Part shown: positions 24,692-34,481 of the stretch, piece by piece | Numbering within the stretch: the stretch's first letter is position 1 | How the letters are laid out: the number at the start of each line of letters is the position of its first letter | NCBI GenBank assembly: GCA_946557105.1 | Contig: CAMNSZ010000004.1 | Span: forward strand, 124,001-188,000 | DNA length: 64,000 bases | Reading direction: 5' to 3' | Origin: an uncultured Lachnospiraceae bacterium | GTDB lineage: Bacteria > Bacillota > Clostridia > Lachnospirales > Lachnospiraceae | The notes under the pieces: model-generated | What the model was told of the DNA's origin: nothing | Databases searched by the model: none | The model's input: only the letters and a program-made list of their open reading frames with translations | Program-made: the position numbers and the translations under genes

Positions 24692-27370
24692 ATGAGCAAA
24701 GAATTGGCAAAGACCTATGACCCCAAGGGTCTGGAGGACAGACTTTATCAGAAGTGGCTGGACCACAAATATTTTCACGCTGAGGCGGACCATGAAAAAA
24801 CTCCGTTTACTATCGTGATTCCGCCCCCAAACATCACGGGGCAGCTTCATATGGGGCACGCGCTGGACAATACCATGCAGGATATTTTGATTCGCTTTAA
24901 GAGGATGCAGGGCTATAATGCGCTTTGGCAGCCGGGAACCGACCATGCAAGTATTGCCACCGAGGTAAAGATTACGGAAAAGCTGAAGGAAGAGGGCGTT
25001 GACAAGCACGATTTAGGACGCGATAAATTTTTGGAGAGAGCATGGGAGTGGAAGAAGGAATACGGCGGACGTATTATCTCCCAGCTTAAGAAGATGGGCT
25101 CCTCCTGCGACTGGGACAGGGAGCGCTTTACCATGGACGAGGGCTGTAATGAGGCTGTCACCGAGGTTTTTGTGAAGATGCACGAGAAGGGTTATATTTA
25201 CAAGGGAGCCCGTATCATCAATTGGTGTCCCGTATGTAATACCTCCATCTCCGATGCTGAGGTGGAATATAAAGAGCAGGCGGGGCATTTCTGGCACATC
25301 AAATATCCTCTTATTAATGAGGACGGCGTTCCCAGCGACACGGAATTTTTGACCTTTGCCACCACCCGCCCCGAGACCATGCTAGGAGATACCGCAGTGG
25401 CGATTCATCCTGAGGACGAGCGCTATCAGCATTTGATTGGAAGAAAGGTTATGCTGCCCCTGATGAACAGGGTGATTCCCATAGTTACGGATACTTATGT
25501 AGACAGGGAATTCGGTACGGGCGTGGTAAAGATTACTCCGGCCCATGACCCTAATGACTTTGAGGTGGGCAGGCGCCATAATCTCCCGATTATCAATGTA
25601 ATGAACGACGACGCTACCATCAACGAAAACGGCGGTAAGTACGCGGGCATGGACCGCTACGAGGCAAGGGAGGCGATCGTGAAGGAGCTGGAGGCTATGG
25701 GGCTTTTGGTAAAAATAGAGGACCATGCGCACAATGTAGGAACTCATGACCGCTGTAAGACCACTATTGAGCCGTTGGTAAAGGAACAGTGGTTTGTAAA
25801 GATGGAGGAGCTTATCAAGCCTGCGAGGGAAGCCGTTAGAAAGGGAGAAATTAAATTGATTCCCCAGCGTATGGAGAAGAATTACTTCAACTGGATCGAC
25901 AATATCCGCGACTGGTGTATCAGCCGCCAGCTCTGGTGGGGACACAGGATACCCGCTTATTACTGTGACGAGTGTAAAGAGATTGTGGTGGCTAAGGAGA
26001 CTCCCAAAATGTGTCCGAAATGCGGCTGTACACATTTGACGCAGGACCCCGATACGCTGGACACTTGGTTTTCCTCCGCTCTTTGGCCCTTTGAGACGCT
26101 TGGGTGGCCAAAGCAGACAGAGGATTTGAAATATTTTTATCCCACGGACGTGTTGGTAACAGGCTATGATATTATTTTCTTTTGGGTTATCCGCATGATT
26201 TTCTCCGGCTATGAGCAGATGGGGGAAAAGCCGTTCAAGACTGTGTTATTCCACGGATTGGTGCGCGACAGTCAGGGCAGGAAAATGTCCAAGTCGCTGG
26301 GGAACGGTATCGACCCTCTGGAGATTATCGAGCAATATGGAGCGGACGCCTTAAGACTTACCCTGATTACGGGAAATGCCCCCGGCAATGACATGCGCTT
26401 CTACTATGAAAGAGTGGAAAACAGCCGTAACTTTGCCAATAAGGTATGGAATGCATCCCGATTTATCATGATGAATATGGAGCAGGCGAAGGAAAAGACA
26501 GGGGGCGGGGTGAAAGTGCCCGCGGCAGAGGAGCTTGAGCCGGTGGATAAATGGATTTTATCAAAGTTAAATACGTTGGTGAAGGACGTTACCGACAATA
26601 TGGAGCATTTCGAGCTGGGAATTGCGGTGCAGAAGGTATATGATTTTATCTGGGAGGAGTTCTGCGACTGGTATATCGAGATGGTAAAGCCAAGACTTTA
26701 TAATTCTGATGATGCCACAAGCCAGAACGCGGCTCTCTGGACCTTAAAAACCGTCTTAATTGACGCGTTAAAGCTGTTGCATCCTTATATGCCTTTTATC
26801 ACGGAAGAAATTTTCTGTACTCTTCAGAGCGAGGAAGAGTCCATTATGATAAGCAAATGGCCCGAATACAGTAAGGAGAGAAGCTTTCCAAAGGAGGAGA
26901 AGGATATTGAGATTATCAAGGAAGCCGTTCGGGGAATCCGCAATGTCCGCACAGAGATGAACGTGGCGCCCGGCCGCAGGGCAAACGTTTATGTGGTGAG
27001 CGGGGAACAGGCAATTCTGGATACCTTTACGGAGGGCAGGCTTTTCTTCGCATCGCTGGCTTATGCCAACGAGGTTATGCTGCAAGGCGATAAGGCAGGT
27101 ATTGCACAGGATGCAGTTTCGGTAGTGATTCCCGGGGCAACTCTCTATATTCCTTTTGCGGAGCTGGTGGATATTGCACAGGAAATCCAGCGTTTGGAGA
27201 AGGAGCGGAAGAGACTGCAAGGCGAGCTTGACCGCGTAAACGGTATGCTGGGTAACGAGCGCTTTATCTCAAAGGCTCCCGAGGCAAAAATTGCCGAGGA
27301 GAAGGAGAAGCTTGTAAAATACACCCGGATGATGGAGCAGGTGAATACCAGATTGGGCCAGCTGCGGTAA
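24692..27370 (+). CDS. valS: Valyl-tRNA synthetase
   Basis: 892 residues from ATG 24692 with AAAGGAGA; the frame is open further upstream but that part lies in the T-box leader. Class I motifs: [12 protein letters not shown] (HIGH, near 45-56) and [14 protein letters not shown] (KMSKS, near 530). [13 protein letters not shown] belongs to the CP1 editing domain. CDECK and CPKCGC near 430-450 form zinc-binding pairs. The C-terminal coiled coil [16 protein letters not shown] is the ValRS tRNA-contact arm. It charges tRNA-Val and is followed closely by folC, a common pairing in Firmicutes. Confidence 0.98.
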   Translation: MSKELAKTYDPKGLEDRLYQKWLDHKYFHAEADHEKTPFTIVIPPPNITGQLHMGHALDNTMQDILIRFKRMQGYNALWQPGTDHASIATEVKITEKLKEEGVDKHDLGRDKFLERAWEWKKEYGGRIISQLKKMGSSCDWDRERFTMDEGCNEAVTEVFVKMHEKGYIYKGARIINWCPVCNTSISDAEVEYKEQAGHFWHIKYPLINEDGVPSDTEFLTFATTRPETMLGDTAVAIHPEDERYQHLIGRKVMLPLMNRVIPIVTDTYVDREFGTGVVKITPAHDPNDFEVGRRHNLPIINVMNDDATINENGGKYAGMDRYEAREAIVKELEAMGLLVKIEDHAHNVGTHDRCKTTIEPLVKEQWFVKMEELIKPAREAVRKGEIKLIPQRMEKNYFNWIDNIRDWCISRQLWWGHRIPAYYCDECKEIVVAKETPKMCPKCGCTHLTQDPDTLDTWFSSALWPFETLGWPKQTEDLKYFYPTDVLVTGYDIIFFWVIRMIFSGYEQMGEKPFKTVLFHGLVRDSQGRKMSKSLGNGIDPLEIIEQYGADALRLTLITGNAPGNDMRFYYERVENSRNFANKVWNASRFIMMNMEQAKEKTGGGVKVPAAEELEPVDKWILSKLNTLVKDVTDNMEHFELGIAVQKVYDFIWEEFCDWYIEMVKPRLYNSDDATSQNAALWTLKTVLIDALKLLHPYMPFITEEIFCTLQSEEESIMISKWPEYSKERSFPKEEKDIEIIKEAVRGIRNVRTEMNVAPGRRANVYVVSGEQAILDTFTEGRLFFASLAYANEVMLQGDKAGIAQDAVSVVIPGATLYIPFAELVDIAQEIQRLEKERKRLQGELDRVNGMLGNERFISKAPEAKIAEEKEKLVKYTRMMEQVNTRLGQLR

Positions 27371-27415
27371 CGGCGGCCGTAAGACGCAAGATACAACAAA
27401 CAGGCGGAGCGCATC

Positions 27416-28756
27416 ATGGAAAAACAAAATATAAAAACCTTCGGGGAGGCGGCGGCTTATCTTTATGCCGTTCCCCGTTTTACAACAAAGAACACCATGG
27501 AGGATACAGAAGCGTATCTGCATAAGCTGGGTGACCCCGATAAGAAAATGCATATTATACACGTTGCCGGCACAAACGGAAAGGGTTCCGTTTGTGCCTA
27601 TATGCGCTATATTTTGGAGGCGGCGGGATACGGGGTGGCGCTTTTTACTTCCCCGCATTTAGTGGATGTCAGAGAGCGCTTTCTGGTAAAGGGGCAGATG
27701 GTGTCCGAGGAAGAATTCTTAAAAGCGTTTCTACAGATTTATCACAGTCTTGACTGGGATGCGCTTGCGCGGGGGCAGGGGTATCACCCCACCTTTTTTG
27801 AGTATTTATTTTTTATGGCAATGATTTTATTTGATAGGGAGGATATCGATTACTGTATTTTGGAGACTGGCTTGGGAGGGAGGCTGGACGCCACCAACTC
27901 CGTATGGAAAAAGGAGCTTAGCGTGATTACCCGCGTCGGTTTGGATCACACGGAATACTTGGGAAGCTCCATAGGAGAGATTGCTTCCGAGAAGGCGGGT
28001 ATTATGAAAGAGGGGGTTCCTCTTGTGTTTTCCGATGTGGAGCCGGCGGCTACAAGGGTGTTTATAGAGAAGGGCGCAAACCTTGGCGTTACGTTGTATC
28101 CGGTGTCGAGAAATGACTATGTTTTCTTAAATTTTAGAAATAAAAGCATTGATTTTTCTTTTCATACTGAGTATTATGGTTATATTAGGCTTACTTTGCA
28201 CACAATAGCAAGATATCAGATGGAAAATGCGGCGCTTGCCATTCGTGCCGTGGAGGTTTTGGACAAGGCGAAGACTATAGAGGCGAGGGATATTGTGCAA
28301 GGTGTTAGCGCATGCTTTTGGCAGGGCAGGATGGAAGAGCTTTTGCCGGAGATTTTTGTGGATGGCGCTCATAATGAGGACGGTATCAGAGCATTTTTGG
28401 AAACGGTGGAGGAGGATGGCTGGAGGGGCGGCAGAACGCTGCTTTTCAGTGTGGTTAAGGACAAGGATTACCGCCGTATGATAGAGAGAATTACCTCATC
28501 GGGTCTGTTTGACAAGATTGCAATTGCACATATGCATACGGGGAGGGCGGCGGACCTAGAGAGTATGCGCCAAATGTTTGCGCGGGGAGGCAGGTATGCC
28601 GACAGTCCGCAGTGTATGGTTTATGAAAATGTGCGCGGCGCATTGGAGGCGCTGATAAAATACCGCAGCGATAAGGAACGGATCTATATTGCGGGAAGCC
28701 TGTATTTAGTGGGCGAGCTGAAGGAAGCTTTAACGGATAGTATCGAGGGTGTGTAA
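27416..28756 (+). CDS. folC: Folylpolyglutamate/dihydrofolate synthase
   Basis: 446 residues, 45 bp after valS. The P-loop IIHVAGTNGKGSVCAYM (about 46-62) and FTSPHLVDVRERF (about 78-90) are Mur-ligase/FolC signatures; ETGLGGRLDATN and GLDHTEYLG follow. FolC adds Glu residues to folates and, in many bacteria, converts dihydropteroate to dihydrofolate. The protein is of normal length with all motifs intact. Order valS-folC is conserved in Bacillus and clostridia. Confidence 0.96.
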   Translation: MEKQNIKTFGEAAAYLYAVPRFTTKNTMEDTEAYLHKLGDPDKKMHIIHVAGTNGKGSVCAYMRYILEAAGYGVALFTSPHLVDVRERFLVKGQMVSEEEFLKAFLQIYHSLDWDALARGQGYHPTFFEYLFFMAMILFDREDIDYCILETGLGGRLDATNSVWKKELSVITRVGLDHTEYLGSSIGEIASEKAGIMKEGVPLVFSDVEPAATRVFIEKGANLGVTLYPVSRNDYVFLNFRNKSIDFSFHTEYYGYIRLTLHTIARYQMENAALAIRAVEVLDKAKTIEARDIVQGVSACFWQGRMEELLPEIFVDGAHNEDGIRAFLETVEEDGWRGGRTLLFSVVKDKDYRRMIERITSSGLFDKIAIAHMHTGRAADLESMRQMFARGGRYADSPQCMVYENVRGALEALIKYRSDKERIYIAGSLYLVGELKEALTDSIEGV

Positions 28757-28776
28757 CTTAAAGGAGTCTTTGAGCT

Positions 28777-28929
28777 ATGATTAATTTTGAGGAAGAACTG
28801 AAGAAATTTCATCCCAGTCTTGAGGTGGAGGATGCCGAGGAAGCAATATACAATCAGGATTTGACGGATATGGCGGATTTGTTGGTGAAGATGATAAAGG
28901 AATCAGAAGAAGAAGCCCAACAGCAATAG
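28777..28929 (+). CDS. Small acidic protein of unknown function (50 residues)
   Basis: ATG 28777 follows AAAGGAG; 50 codons to TAG at 28927-28929, ending 10 bases before the next gene. The product starts MINFEEELKKFHPSLEVEDA and is mostly charged helix with many Glu. Its tight position between folC and the zinc-ribbon/TPR gene, good site and codon use make it very likely real. The second half, LTDMADLLVKMIKE, may be an amphipathic helix. No function is known to me. Confidence 0.75.
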   Translation: MINFEEELKKFHPSLEVEDAEEAIYNQDLTDMADLLVKMIKESEEEAQQQ

Positions 28930-28939
28930 GAGGAACGGC

Positions 28940-30352
28940 ATGTTTTGTTATAATTGCGGCTGCCATTTGTCGGAACACGATTTTTGTACCGCCTGTGGAG
29001 CGGATGTATCTCTTTACAAAAGGATTATGTATGTCTCCAATATGTTTTATAACGAGGGCTTGGAAAAAGCGGGAGTCAGGGATCTGTCAGGTGCAATAAA
29101 CAGTTTAAGGCAGAGCTTAAAATTCAATAAGAATAATATAGAGGCAAGGAACCTTCTGGGGCTGGTTTATTTTGAGATGGGCGAGGTGGTCGCCGCGCTC
29201 AGTGAGTGGGTTATCAGCAAGAATATGCGTCCGGACAAAAACATCGCGGACGATTATATCGATATGATACAATCCAACGCCTCGAGGCTGGAAGCTATCA
29301 ATCAGACAATTAAGAAGTATAATCAGGCGCTTGTATACTGTAGACAGGACAGCAAGGATTTGGCAATGATACAGCTTAAGAAGGTTCTGTCCTTAAATCC
29401 CAAGTTTGTACGTGCCCACCAGCTGCTGGCGTTGCTTTACATGGACGGCGAGCAATGGGAGCGCGCCCGCCGCGAGCTGCAAAAGTGTATAAACATTGAC
29501 TGCAATAACACCCAGACTCTCCGCTATATGCAGGAGGTGGAGCTGATGCTGCTGCCGGAGGAGAATGTAAAGCAGTCCGGCAGGCATAAAAAGGAGGAAA
29601 GCGTACGTTATCAGAGTGATAACGAGATTATTATCCAGCCTTTGAATGTTCAAGAGACCAAAGGAGGAGGCTTTTCCACCCTTATCAATATCGGTATCGG
29701 ACTTGTAATCGGCTTGGCGGCTATGTATTTTTTGGCGGTTCCCACAGCGGAGTCCGCAGCCAAAAATGAGGCACAGAAAAGCATTGCGGAAATAGGCAAT
29801 CAGCTGGACGCCAAGACGGCAAGCATCAAGGAGCTGGAGACCAGAATAGCTGATTTACAGCAGCAAAACGACAGCTTGAATCAGGAGCTGCAGGGATATG
29901 TAGGGGCGGACGGTACGTTAAATACGATAGATAATCTTTTGACGGCGGCAACCACATATCTGGAGACACAGGATGTATGGCAGACTGCAGCCAATCTGGA
30001 AGATATTGTCCAAAATATTGAAATAAGGGAGACCTCGGAGGCATTCCAAAAGCTTTACGGAACCCTGTTAGGCTCGATAGGACCCGAACTTTCCAAAACA
30101 TACTATGCGGATGGCGACAAGGCGTATGACGGTGAAGACTACCCTGCGGCTGTCGAGAATTTCCAAAGAGCGGTCTATTATGACCAGACAAATGCCGAAG
30201 CGTGGTATGGTCTGGCGGAAGCCTACCGCCGCAGTGAGAACAATGCAAATGCGGTTGCGACTTATGACAAGGTGATTGAACTTTTCCCAAATACCGAATG
30301 GGCCAGAAGGGCCAAGAGATATAAGGACAGTCTTGCCGTAGAAAACAACTAG
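28940..30352 (+). CDS. Zinc-ribbon and TPR membrane protein
   Basis: 470 residues with GGAGG before the ATG. Order of parts: N-terminal zinc ribbon (CYNC at 3-6, CTAC at 16-19), cytoplasmic TPR-like helices (about 30-190), one membrane helix (about 250-270, LINIGIGLVIGLAAMYFLAV), a coiled coil (about 280-315, many Glu/Gln), and two further TPRs at the C terminus (YPAAVENFQRAVYYDQTNAE; NAVATYDKVIELFPNTEWA). It thus links cytoplasmic and outside TPR modules and probably serves as a scaffold. Function is not known. It ends before a strong terminator that separates it from the spoIIA operon. Confidence 0.8.
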   Translation: MFCYNCGCHLSEHDFCTACGADVSLYKRIMYVSNMFYNEGLEKAGVRDLSGAINSLRQSLKFNKNNIEARNLLGLVYFEMGEVVAALSEWVISKNMRPDKNIADDYIDMIQSNASRLEAINQTIKKYNQALVYCRQDSKDLAMIQLKKVLSLNPKFVRAHQLLALLYMDGEQWERARRELQKCINIDCNNTQTLRYMQEVELMLLPEENVKQSGRHKKEESVRYQSDNEIIIQPLNVQETKGGGFSTLINIGIGLVIGLAAMYFLAVPTAESAAKNEAQKSIAEIGNQLDAKTASIKELETRIADLQQQNDSLNQELQGYVGADGTLNTIDNLLTAATTYLETQDVWQTAANLEDIVQNIEIRETSEAFQKLYGTLLGSIGPELSKTYYADGDKAYDGEDYPAAVENFQRAVYYDQTNAEAWYGLAEAYRRSENNANAVATYDKVIELFPNTEWARRAKRYKDSLAVENN

Positions 30353-30394
30353 TGCATAATCAAGATAAGAGCCGTGGCAAAATTACCAAAGAAA

Positions 30395-30430
30395 AGAGCT
30401 TACAGAAGAATATCTGTAGGTTCTTTTTTT
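30395..30430 (+). terminator. Intrinsic terminator before spoIIA
   Basis: Twelve-pair stem (30395-30406 with 30413-30424, two G-U pairs) followed by a T run. Confidence 0.85.
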
Positions 30431-30503
30431 CGTGCAACGGGAAACCTAAGCCGGCAGAGTGCGCATACGGAAAGACGGTTTTTATGAGAAAAGGAGGAGA
30501 GCA

Positions 30504-30809
30504 ATGGAAGAATTTCAGATTATTGACAATTGTTTAATGGTAAAGCTGCCCCGGGAGGTGGATCATCATCGCGCTTCTTATATCTGTGAGCAGGCTGACC
30601 GTTATCTGCTGCAGGAAAATGTCCATCATGTGATTTTTGATTTTGAGGATACAAGATTTATGGATTCGTCCGGTATCGGTATTATCATGGGCAGATATAA
30701 AAAAATCGCTTGTTTCGGAGGTAAAGTATACGCAATCCATACGGACAGGCAGATTCAAAGAATCCTGACTGTTTCGGGATTGCATAATATTGTGAAAATA
30801 TTGGAATAA
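30504..30809 (+). CDS. spoIIAA: Anti-sigma F factor antagonist
   Basis: 101 residues from the ATG after AAGGAGGAG. STAS domain with the phosphorylation site RFMDSSGIGIIMGRYK (Ser 55 corresponds to Ser58 of B. subtilis). Unphosphorylated SpoIIAA binds SpoIIAB and frees sigma F in the forespore. It is first in a spoIIAA-spoIIAB-sigF operon of standard order. The frame extends upstream to 30459, but the ribosome binding site and family alignment fix the start at 30504. Confidence 0.95.
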   Translation: MEEFQIIDNCLMVKLPREVDHHRASYICEQADRYLLQENVHHVIFDFEDTRFMDSSGIGIIMGRYKKIACFGGKVYAIHTDRQIQRILTVSGLHNIVKILE

Positions 30810-30901
30810 AGCGCGCAAGGGGCGGCGCAGAAATGAGGAAAGCTATGGTGGCGGAAAAAGAAATAAATAACGAGGGCGTTTGTTCGCAGACAGGAGTTTA
30901 C

Positions 30902-31396
30902 ATGAAAAACGAAATGGAACTGATATTTGATGCAATTTCAAATAACGAGAGCTTTGCAAGAGTCGCGGTTGCGGCCTTTGTATCTCCCTTAAATCCCACA
31001 TTGGAGGAGATGGCGGACATAAAAACGGCGGTTTCCGAGGCAGTTACCAATTCGATTATCCATGGATATGAAAATCTTTACGGTTACGGAAGGCGCGGGG
31101 AGGTGCCTGTGGCGCATCCCTCCATTAAACCCGGTAAGGTAAGGCTGCATTGCATGCTGGGCGGGGATGTATTACATATTGAAGTGGAAGATAAGGGCAA
31201 AGGGATTCCGGATATATCACAGGCGATGGAGCCGCTTTTTACCACGAAGCCTCAGCTGGAGCGCTCCGGTATGGGCTTTGCGTTTATGGAGGCGTTCATG
31301 GACGATTTGGAGGTAGAGAGTGAAGTGGGCAAAGGAACGATTGTGCGCATGAAGAAAAAATTAGGCACCGATTCGTGGATAGGCAGCGAGGAATAG
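30902..31396 (+). CDS. spoIIAB: Anti-sigma F factor / serine kinase
   Basis: 164 residues from ATG 30902 (AGGAG five bases upstream; MKNEMELIFDAIS aligns with known SpoIIAB starts). The frame is open to 30833 but that extension does not fit the family. GHKL ATPase motifs: SEAVTNSIIHGYE (N box), VEDKGKGIPD (G1), ERSGMGFAFM (G2). It binds sigma F and phosphorylates SpoIIAA. An insert of roughly 15-18 residues after HGYENLYGYG, rich in Gly, Arg and Pro, makes it longer than the usual ~146 residues; this lies in the region between N and G1 boxes. Confidence 0.94.
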   Translation: MKNEMELIFDAISNNESFARVAVAAFVSPLNPTLEEMADIKTAVSEAVTNSIIHGYENLYGYGRRGEVPVAHPSIKPGKVRLHCMLGGDVLHIEVEDKGKGIPDISQAMEPLFTTKPQLERSGMGFAFMEAFMDDLEVESEVGKGTIVRMKKKLGTDSWIGSEE

Positions 31397-31399
31397 CTT

Positions 31400-32167
31400 A
31401 TGGAAGAGACGTCAGTGCTGATTGCAAAATCACAGGAGGGAGATAAAGAGGCAAGAGAGGTACTGATAGAGAAAAATCTGGGTCTGGTGCACCATATTGT
31501 AAAACGCTTTGCGGGACGGGGATACGATTTGGAGGATTTATTTCAGATAGGAACCATAGGACTTATGAAGGCAATTGATAAATTTGACCTGCGGGTGGGC
31601 GTTAAATTTTCCACCTATGCGGTTCCCATGATTACCGGTGAAATAAAGAGATTTTTAAGAGACGACGGAATTGTAAAGGTGTCCCGCACCATTAAAGAAA
31701 ACGGTTTAAAGGTGAGGAGGGCCAGACAGCAGCTGCAGACAAGTCTTAAGAGGGAACCTACTTTGCAGGAAATTGCAAGACAGGCGGAGCTTTCTGAGGA
31801 AGAAATCGTGCTTGCCATGGAAGCTTCTGTGGAGGTAGAGTCTATTTACAGCGCCGTTTATCAAGACGACGGAAGTGAAACCTATCTGGTGGACAAGGTG
31901 GTTTCCGGCGAATATGGCTGTGTGGGAAGCAGTCTGGGGCAGCAGGACAGCTATACAGGCGATAGGGAAAAGGAACGCCTGCTGGACCATATGCTTCTGT
32001 CACAGCTGTTAGACAGTCTGGACGCAAAGGAGAGGGAGCTTATTTGCATGCGTTATTTTCAAAACAGGACGCAGATGGAAATTGCGGGCATTTTAGGCGT
32101 AAGTCAGGTTCAGGTCAGCCGCATGGAGAAAAAAATCCTGCTGCGGCTTCGGGAGCGCATGGGGTGA
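31400..32167 (+). CDS. sigF: RNA polymerase sigma-F factor
   Basis: 255 residues, 3 bp after spoIIAB. Region 2 reads LVHHIVKRFAGRGYDLEDLFQIGTIG (quoted in part) with YDLEDLFQIG and KFSTYAVPMI; region 4 ends with QMEIAGILGVSQVQVSRMEK, the -35-binding helix-turn-helix. Order after spoIIAA and spoIIAB identifies it as sigma F, the first forespore sigma factor, rather than the similar sigma G. An acidic linker around 165-190 (SGEYGCVGSSLG) between regions 3 and 4 is somewhat long. Confidence 0.95.
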   Translation: MEETSVLIAKSQEGDKEAREVLIEKNLGLVHHIVKRFAGRGYDLEDLFQIGTIGLMKAIDKFDLRVGVKFSTYAVPMITGEIKRFLRDDGIVKVSRTIKENGLKVRRARQQLQTSLKREPTLQEIARQAELSEEEIVLAMEASVEVESIYSAVYQDDGSETYLVDKVVSGEYGCVGSSLGQQDSYTGDREKERLLDHMLLSQLLDSLDAKERELICMRYFQNRTQMEIAGILGVSQVQVSRMEKKILLRLRERMG

Positions 32168-32399
32168 TGCTCGAATGAAATAACAAGTTTAAGCTTCTGA
32201 TTTTATATGTAGTAAAGCGCTGTAATTGTGGAATAATGAGGAAATTTAATTAATTATTTATAAAAATAATAAATAGAGCTTTTTTTTCATGGGCTTTTCG
32301 ATTATGATATAAATGATGAGCATGGTTTACGTTACACATAGGATTATTATAAAGGCTTAGGCGTTATGCATAAAGGAAAGTATAAAAGGAGAAATACAG

Positions 32400-33536
32400 A
32401 TGAGGATGCAATCGGGTAAAGAGCAGTTTACGGAAGAGGTAAAAAGGATGCCTGCAGGGCAGGTCAGGAAAAAGCGCAAGAAAAGCTATGCATCCTATTT
32501 TTTGATTTTGCTGGGCTGTCTGGCGCTTTTAGTTTTGATAATGTATATGGGCATGATTCTCTATACGTGGATGACAAAGAGTGAGGAGACGGCGGCGCCT
32601 GCGGTGGTTCAGGAGGCGACGGAGCCCGCTTATACACAGGAGGAGCTTGATAAGCTGTTAGCGCAGGCTAGAGAAAGCGCCGGCGCCGAGGCGGCACAGC
32701 TTCGGGAGGAAGAGCTTTTGGATATTATCAGGACAAGGCTGTCGGAGGGTACTACCACGGTGGAGACATTACGCCCTCTTTTCAAGGACGAACTGGTAAT
32801 CGTCAGTAACGGAAGATTTCATTTTATACCTATCAGGGAGGATTTGAAGCACAACGGTTATTCGACTGACAATCTTCACATTTTAGAGAACGGGGAATAT
32901 CAGTATTTGGAAAACGGGCAGGCAATCACCTATAAAGGAATTGATGTTTCCAAGCATCAGGGGAAGATAAATTGGCAGCAGGTGGCGGATGACGGCGTGG
33001 AATTTGCCTTTATCCGGCTGGCTTACAGAGGCTATGGCACAGGTAAGCTTGTGGAGGATGAATTTTTTAAGGAGAATATCAAAGGCGCAAACGACGCGGG
33101 AATCAAGGTGGGAGTTTATATTTACTCACAGGCCATTAACGAGCAGGAGGTTCTGGAGGAAGCAGCTTTTGTCCTTGATAGGATTGCTCCTTATAAGGTG
33201 GAATGCCCCGTAGTATTTGATGTGGAAAAGGTAAGCGGAGACGGGCGTATGAACGCATTGTCCGTGGAGGAGCGAACAAGGCTGACCGCAATGTTCTGTC
33301 AGACCATTGAGGACGCCGGATATAAGCCCATGATTTACCATAATATGGAGATGGGCGCTATGCTGCTTGATTTGACGCAGCTGGAAAATTATGAAAAGTG
33401 GTTTGCTTACTATAATCAGGATATGTATTATCCGTATGAATATAAGCTGTGGCAGTACAGTGAAAAGGGGTCGGTTCGCGGAATCAGCACGGAAGTGGAT
33501 TTGAATATCAGCTTTGGTCCCTTGTGGGAGGAATGA
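32400..33536 (+). CDS. Membrane-anchored GH25 lysozyme
   Basis: 378 residues with AGGAGA upstream. Basic cytoplasmic N terminus, one membrane helix (about 37-58, LILLGCLALLVLIMYMGMIL), an acidic linker (60-110), then a GH25 muramidase domain from about 178: GIDVSKHQG with Asp 182 and FDVEKVSG with Asp 274 and Glu 276, the expected catalytic acids. It would cleave peptidoglycan from the outer face of the membrane. It lies between spoIIA and spoVA, so a role in engulfment or cortex remodelling is plausible but not shown. The ancestral Bacillus cluster has no lysozyme here. Confidence 0.9.
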   Translation: MRMQSGKEQFTEEVKRMPAGQVRKKRKKSYASYFLILLGCLALLVLIMYMGMILYTWMTKSEETAAPAVVQEATEPAYTQEELDKLLAQARESAGAEAAQLREEELLDIIRTRLSEGTTTVETLRPLFKDELVIVSNGRFHFIPIREDLKHNGYSTDNLHILENGEYQYLENGQAITYKGIDVSKHQGKINWQQVADDGVEFAFIRLAYRGYGTGKLVEDEFFKENIKGANDAGIKVGVYIYSQAINEQEVLEEAAFVLDRIAPYKVECPVVFDVEKVSGDGRMNALSVEERTRLTAMFCQTIEDAGYKPMIYHNMEMGAMLLDLTQLENYEKWFAYYNQDMYYPYEYKLWQYSEKGSVRGISTEVDLNISFGPLWEE

Positions 33537-33854
33537 CGACCGTTTACTCCATGATGATGACCATTCAACCATTACCGGCCTTCAAAACGGCACGGCATAT
33601 TATTTTACCAACTATTTGGATTTTGAATGGCAGGACAGGCGTTGGATGATGATATTCCATGGTATGGTCCTTTGTATCTGACAAGTATGTTTGCAAAATA
33701 ATCTACAAATATAAAGCGTTTATATAAAAACTTTCAAACGACTGTCTTACAACGGTTGTCTGAAAGTTTTTTGTTGAATAGAAATTCTTTTTACGGCACA
33801 AAATAAGGTCTTAAGAAGCTTAGCAAATAACGTTTTGACATGGAGGTATAGGGT
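33537..33854. other. Intergenic region with a possible degenerate coding remnant
   Basis: The reading frame at 33550-33684 encodes HDDDHSTITGLQNGTAYYF and a short tail before a stop. TITGLQNGTAYYF resembles the end of fibronectin type III domains. It has no start codon of its own with a ribosome binding site and overlaps the end of the GH25 frame. Remnant or chance; a terminator follows at 33730-33772. Confidence 0.25.
33730..33772 (+). terminator. Intrinsic terminator before spoVAA
   Basis: ACTTTCA (33730-33736) pairs with TGAAAGT (33761-33767), with inner ACGAC/GTTGT pairing, followed by a T run. Confidence 0.8.
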
Positions 33855-34481
33855 ATGTCAAATGTAACGGTATACATCAAATGTAACCGAAATGTAGAGG
33901 TACAGTCACCGGATGTTTTTATGAAGGATGTAGGGAGCTTAAGGTGTTCGGATAATACGGTAAGCGCAAAGCTAAATGCCTTAAAAGTTCATCATTTCAG
34001 CAAAAGCGCCGCAAAAAGATGCGTTATCAGCACGTTGAAGCTGGTAGAGCTGATGGAGGGGGTATGTCCGAATATCAGCGTGCAGATTGTGGGAGAACCG
34101 GATGTTTTGGTGGAATGGGTGGATGTGAATAAGCACAAGGGCTGGCAGCAGGGGTTAAAGGCTGCGCTCGTATGTCTGGTAAGCTTTTTCGGAACCGCCT
34201 TCACCATTATGGCGTATCACAACGACGTAGGTATCAACGAAGTTTTTACAGAAATATACCGTATAGCAATGAATCGGGAGCCTCAGGGCTTAAATGTAGT
34301 GGAGGTTTCGTATTCCGTCGGTCTGGCGTTGGGGATTATTGTCTTTTTTAACCATATCGGGGGAAGAAGACTGACGAAGGATCCCACCCCTATTGAGGTC
34401 GCCATGCGCAATTATGAGCAGGATGTTGACAAGACGGTAATAGAAACCGCAGGGCGTGAAGGAAAGGAAGAGGAAGCGTGA
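33855..34481 (+). CDS. spoVAA: Stage V sporulation protein AA
   Basis: 208 residues with GGAGG upstream. An N-terminal soluble domain (VYIKCNRNVEV; LVELMEGVCPNISVQIVGEPD, quoted in part) is followed by two membrane helices (about 105-125 and 150-170) and a basic/acidic tail. This matches SpoVAA, part of the SpoVA complex that moves Ca-dipicolinate into the forespore and out at germination. The stop overlaps the start of spoVAB by four bases. Confidence 0.88.
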   Translation: MSNVTVYIKCNRNVEVQSPDVFMKDVGSLRCSDNTVSAKLNALKVHHFSKSAAKRCVISTLKLVELMEGVCPNISVQIVGEPDVLVEWVDVNKHKGWQQGLKAALVCLVSFFGTAFTIMAYHNDVGINEVFTEIYRIAMNREPQGLNVVEVSYSVGLALGIIVFFNHIGGRRLTKDPTPIEVAMRNYEQDVDKTVIETAGREGKEEEA

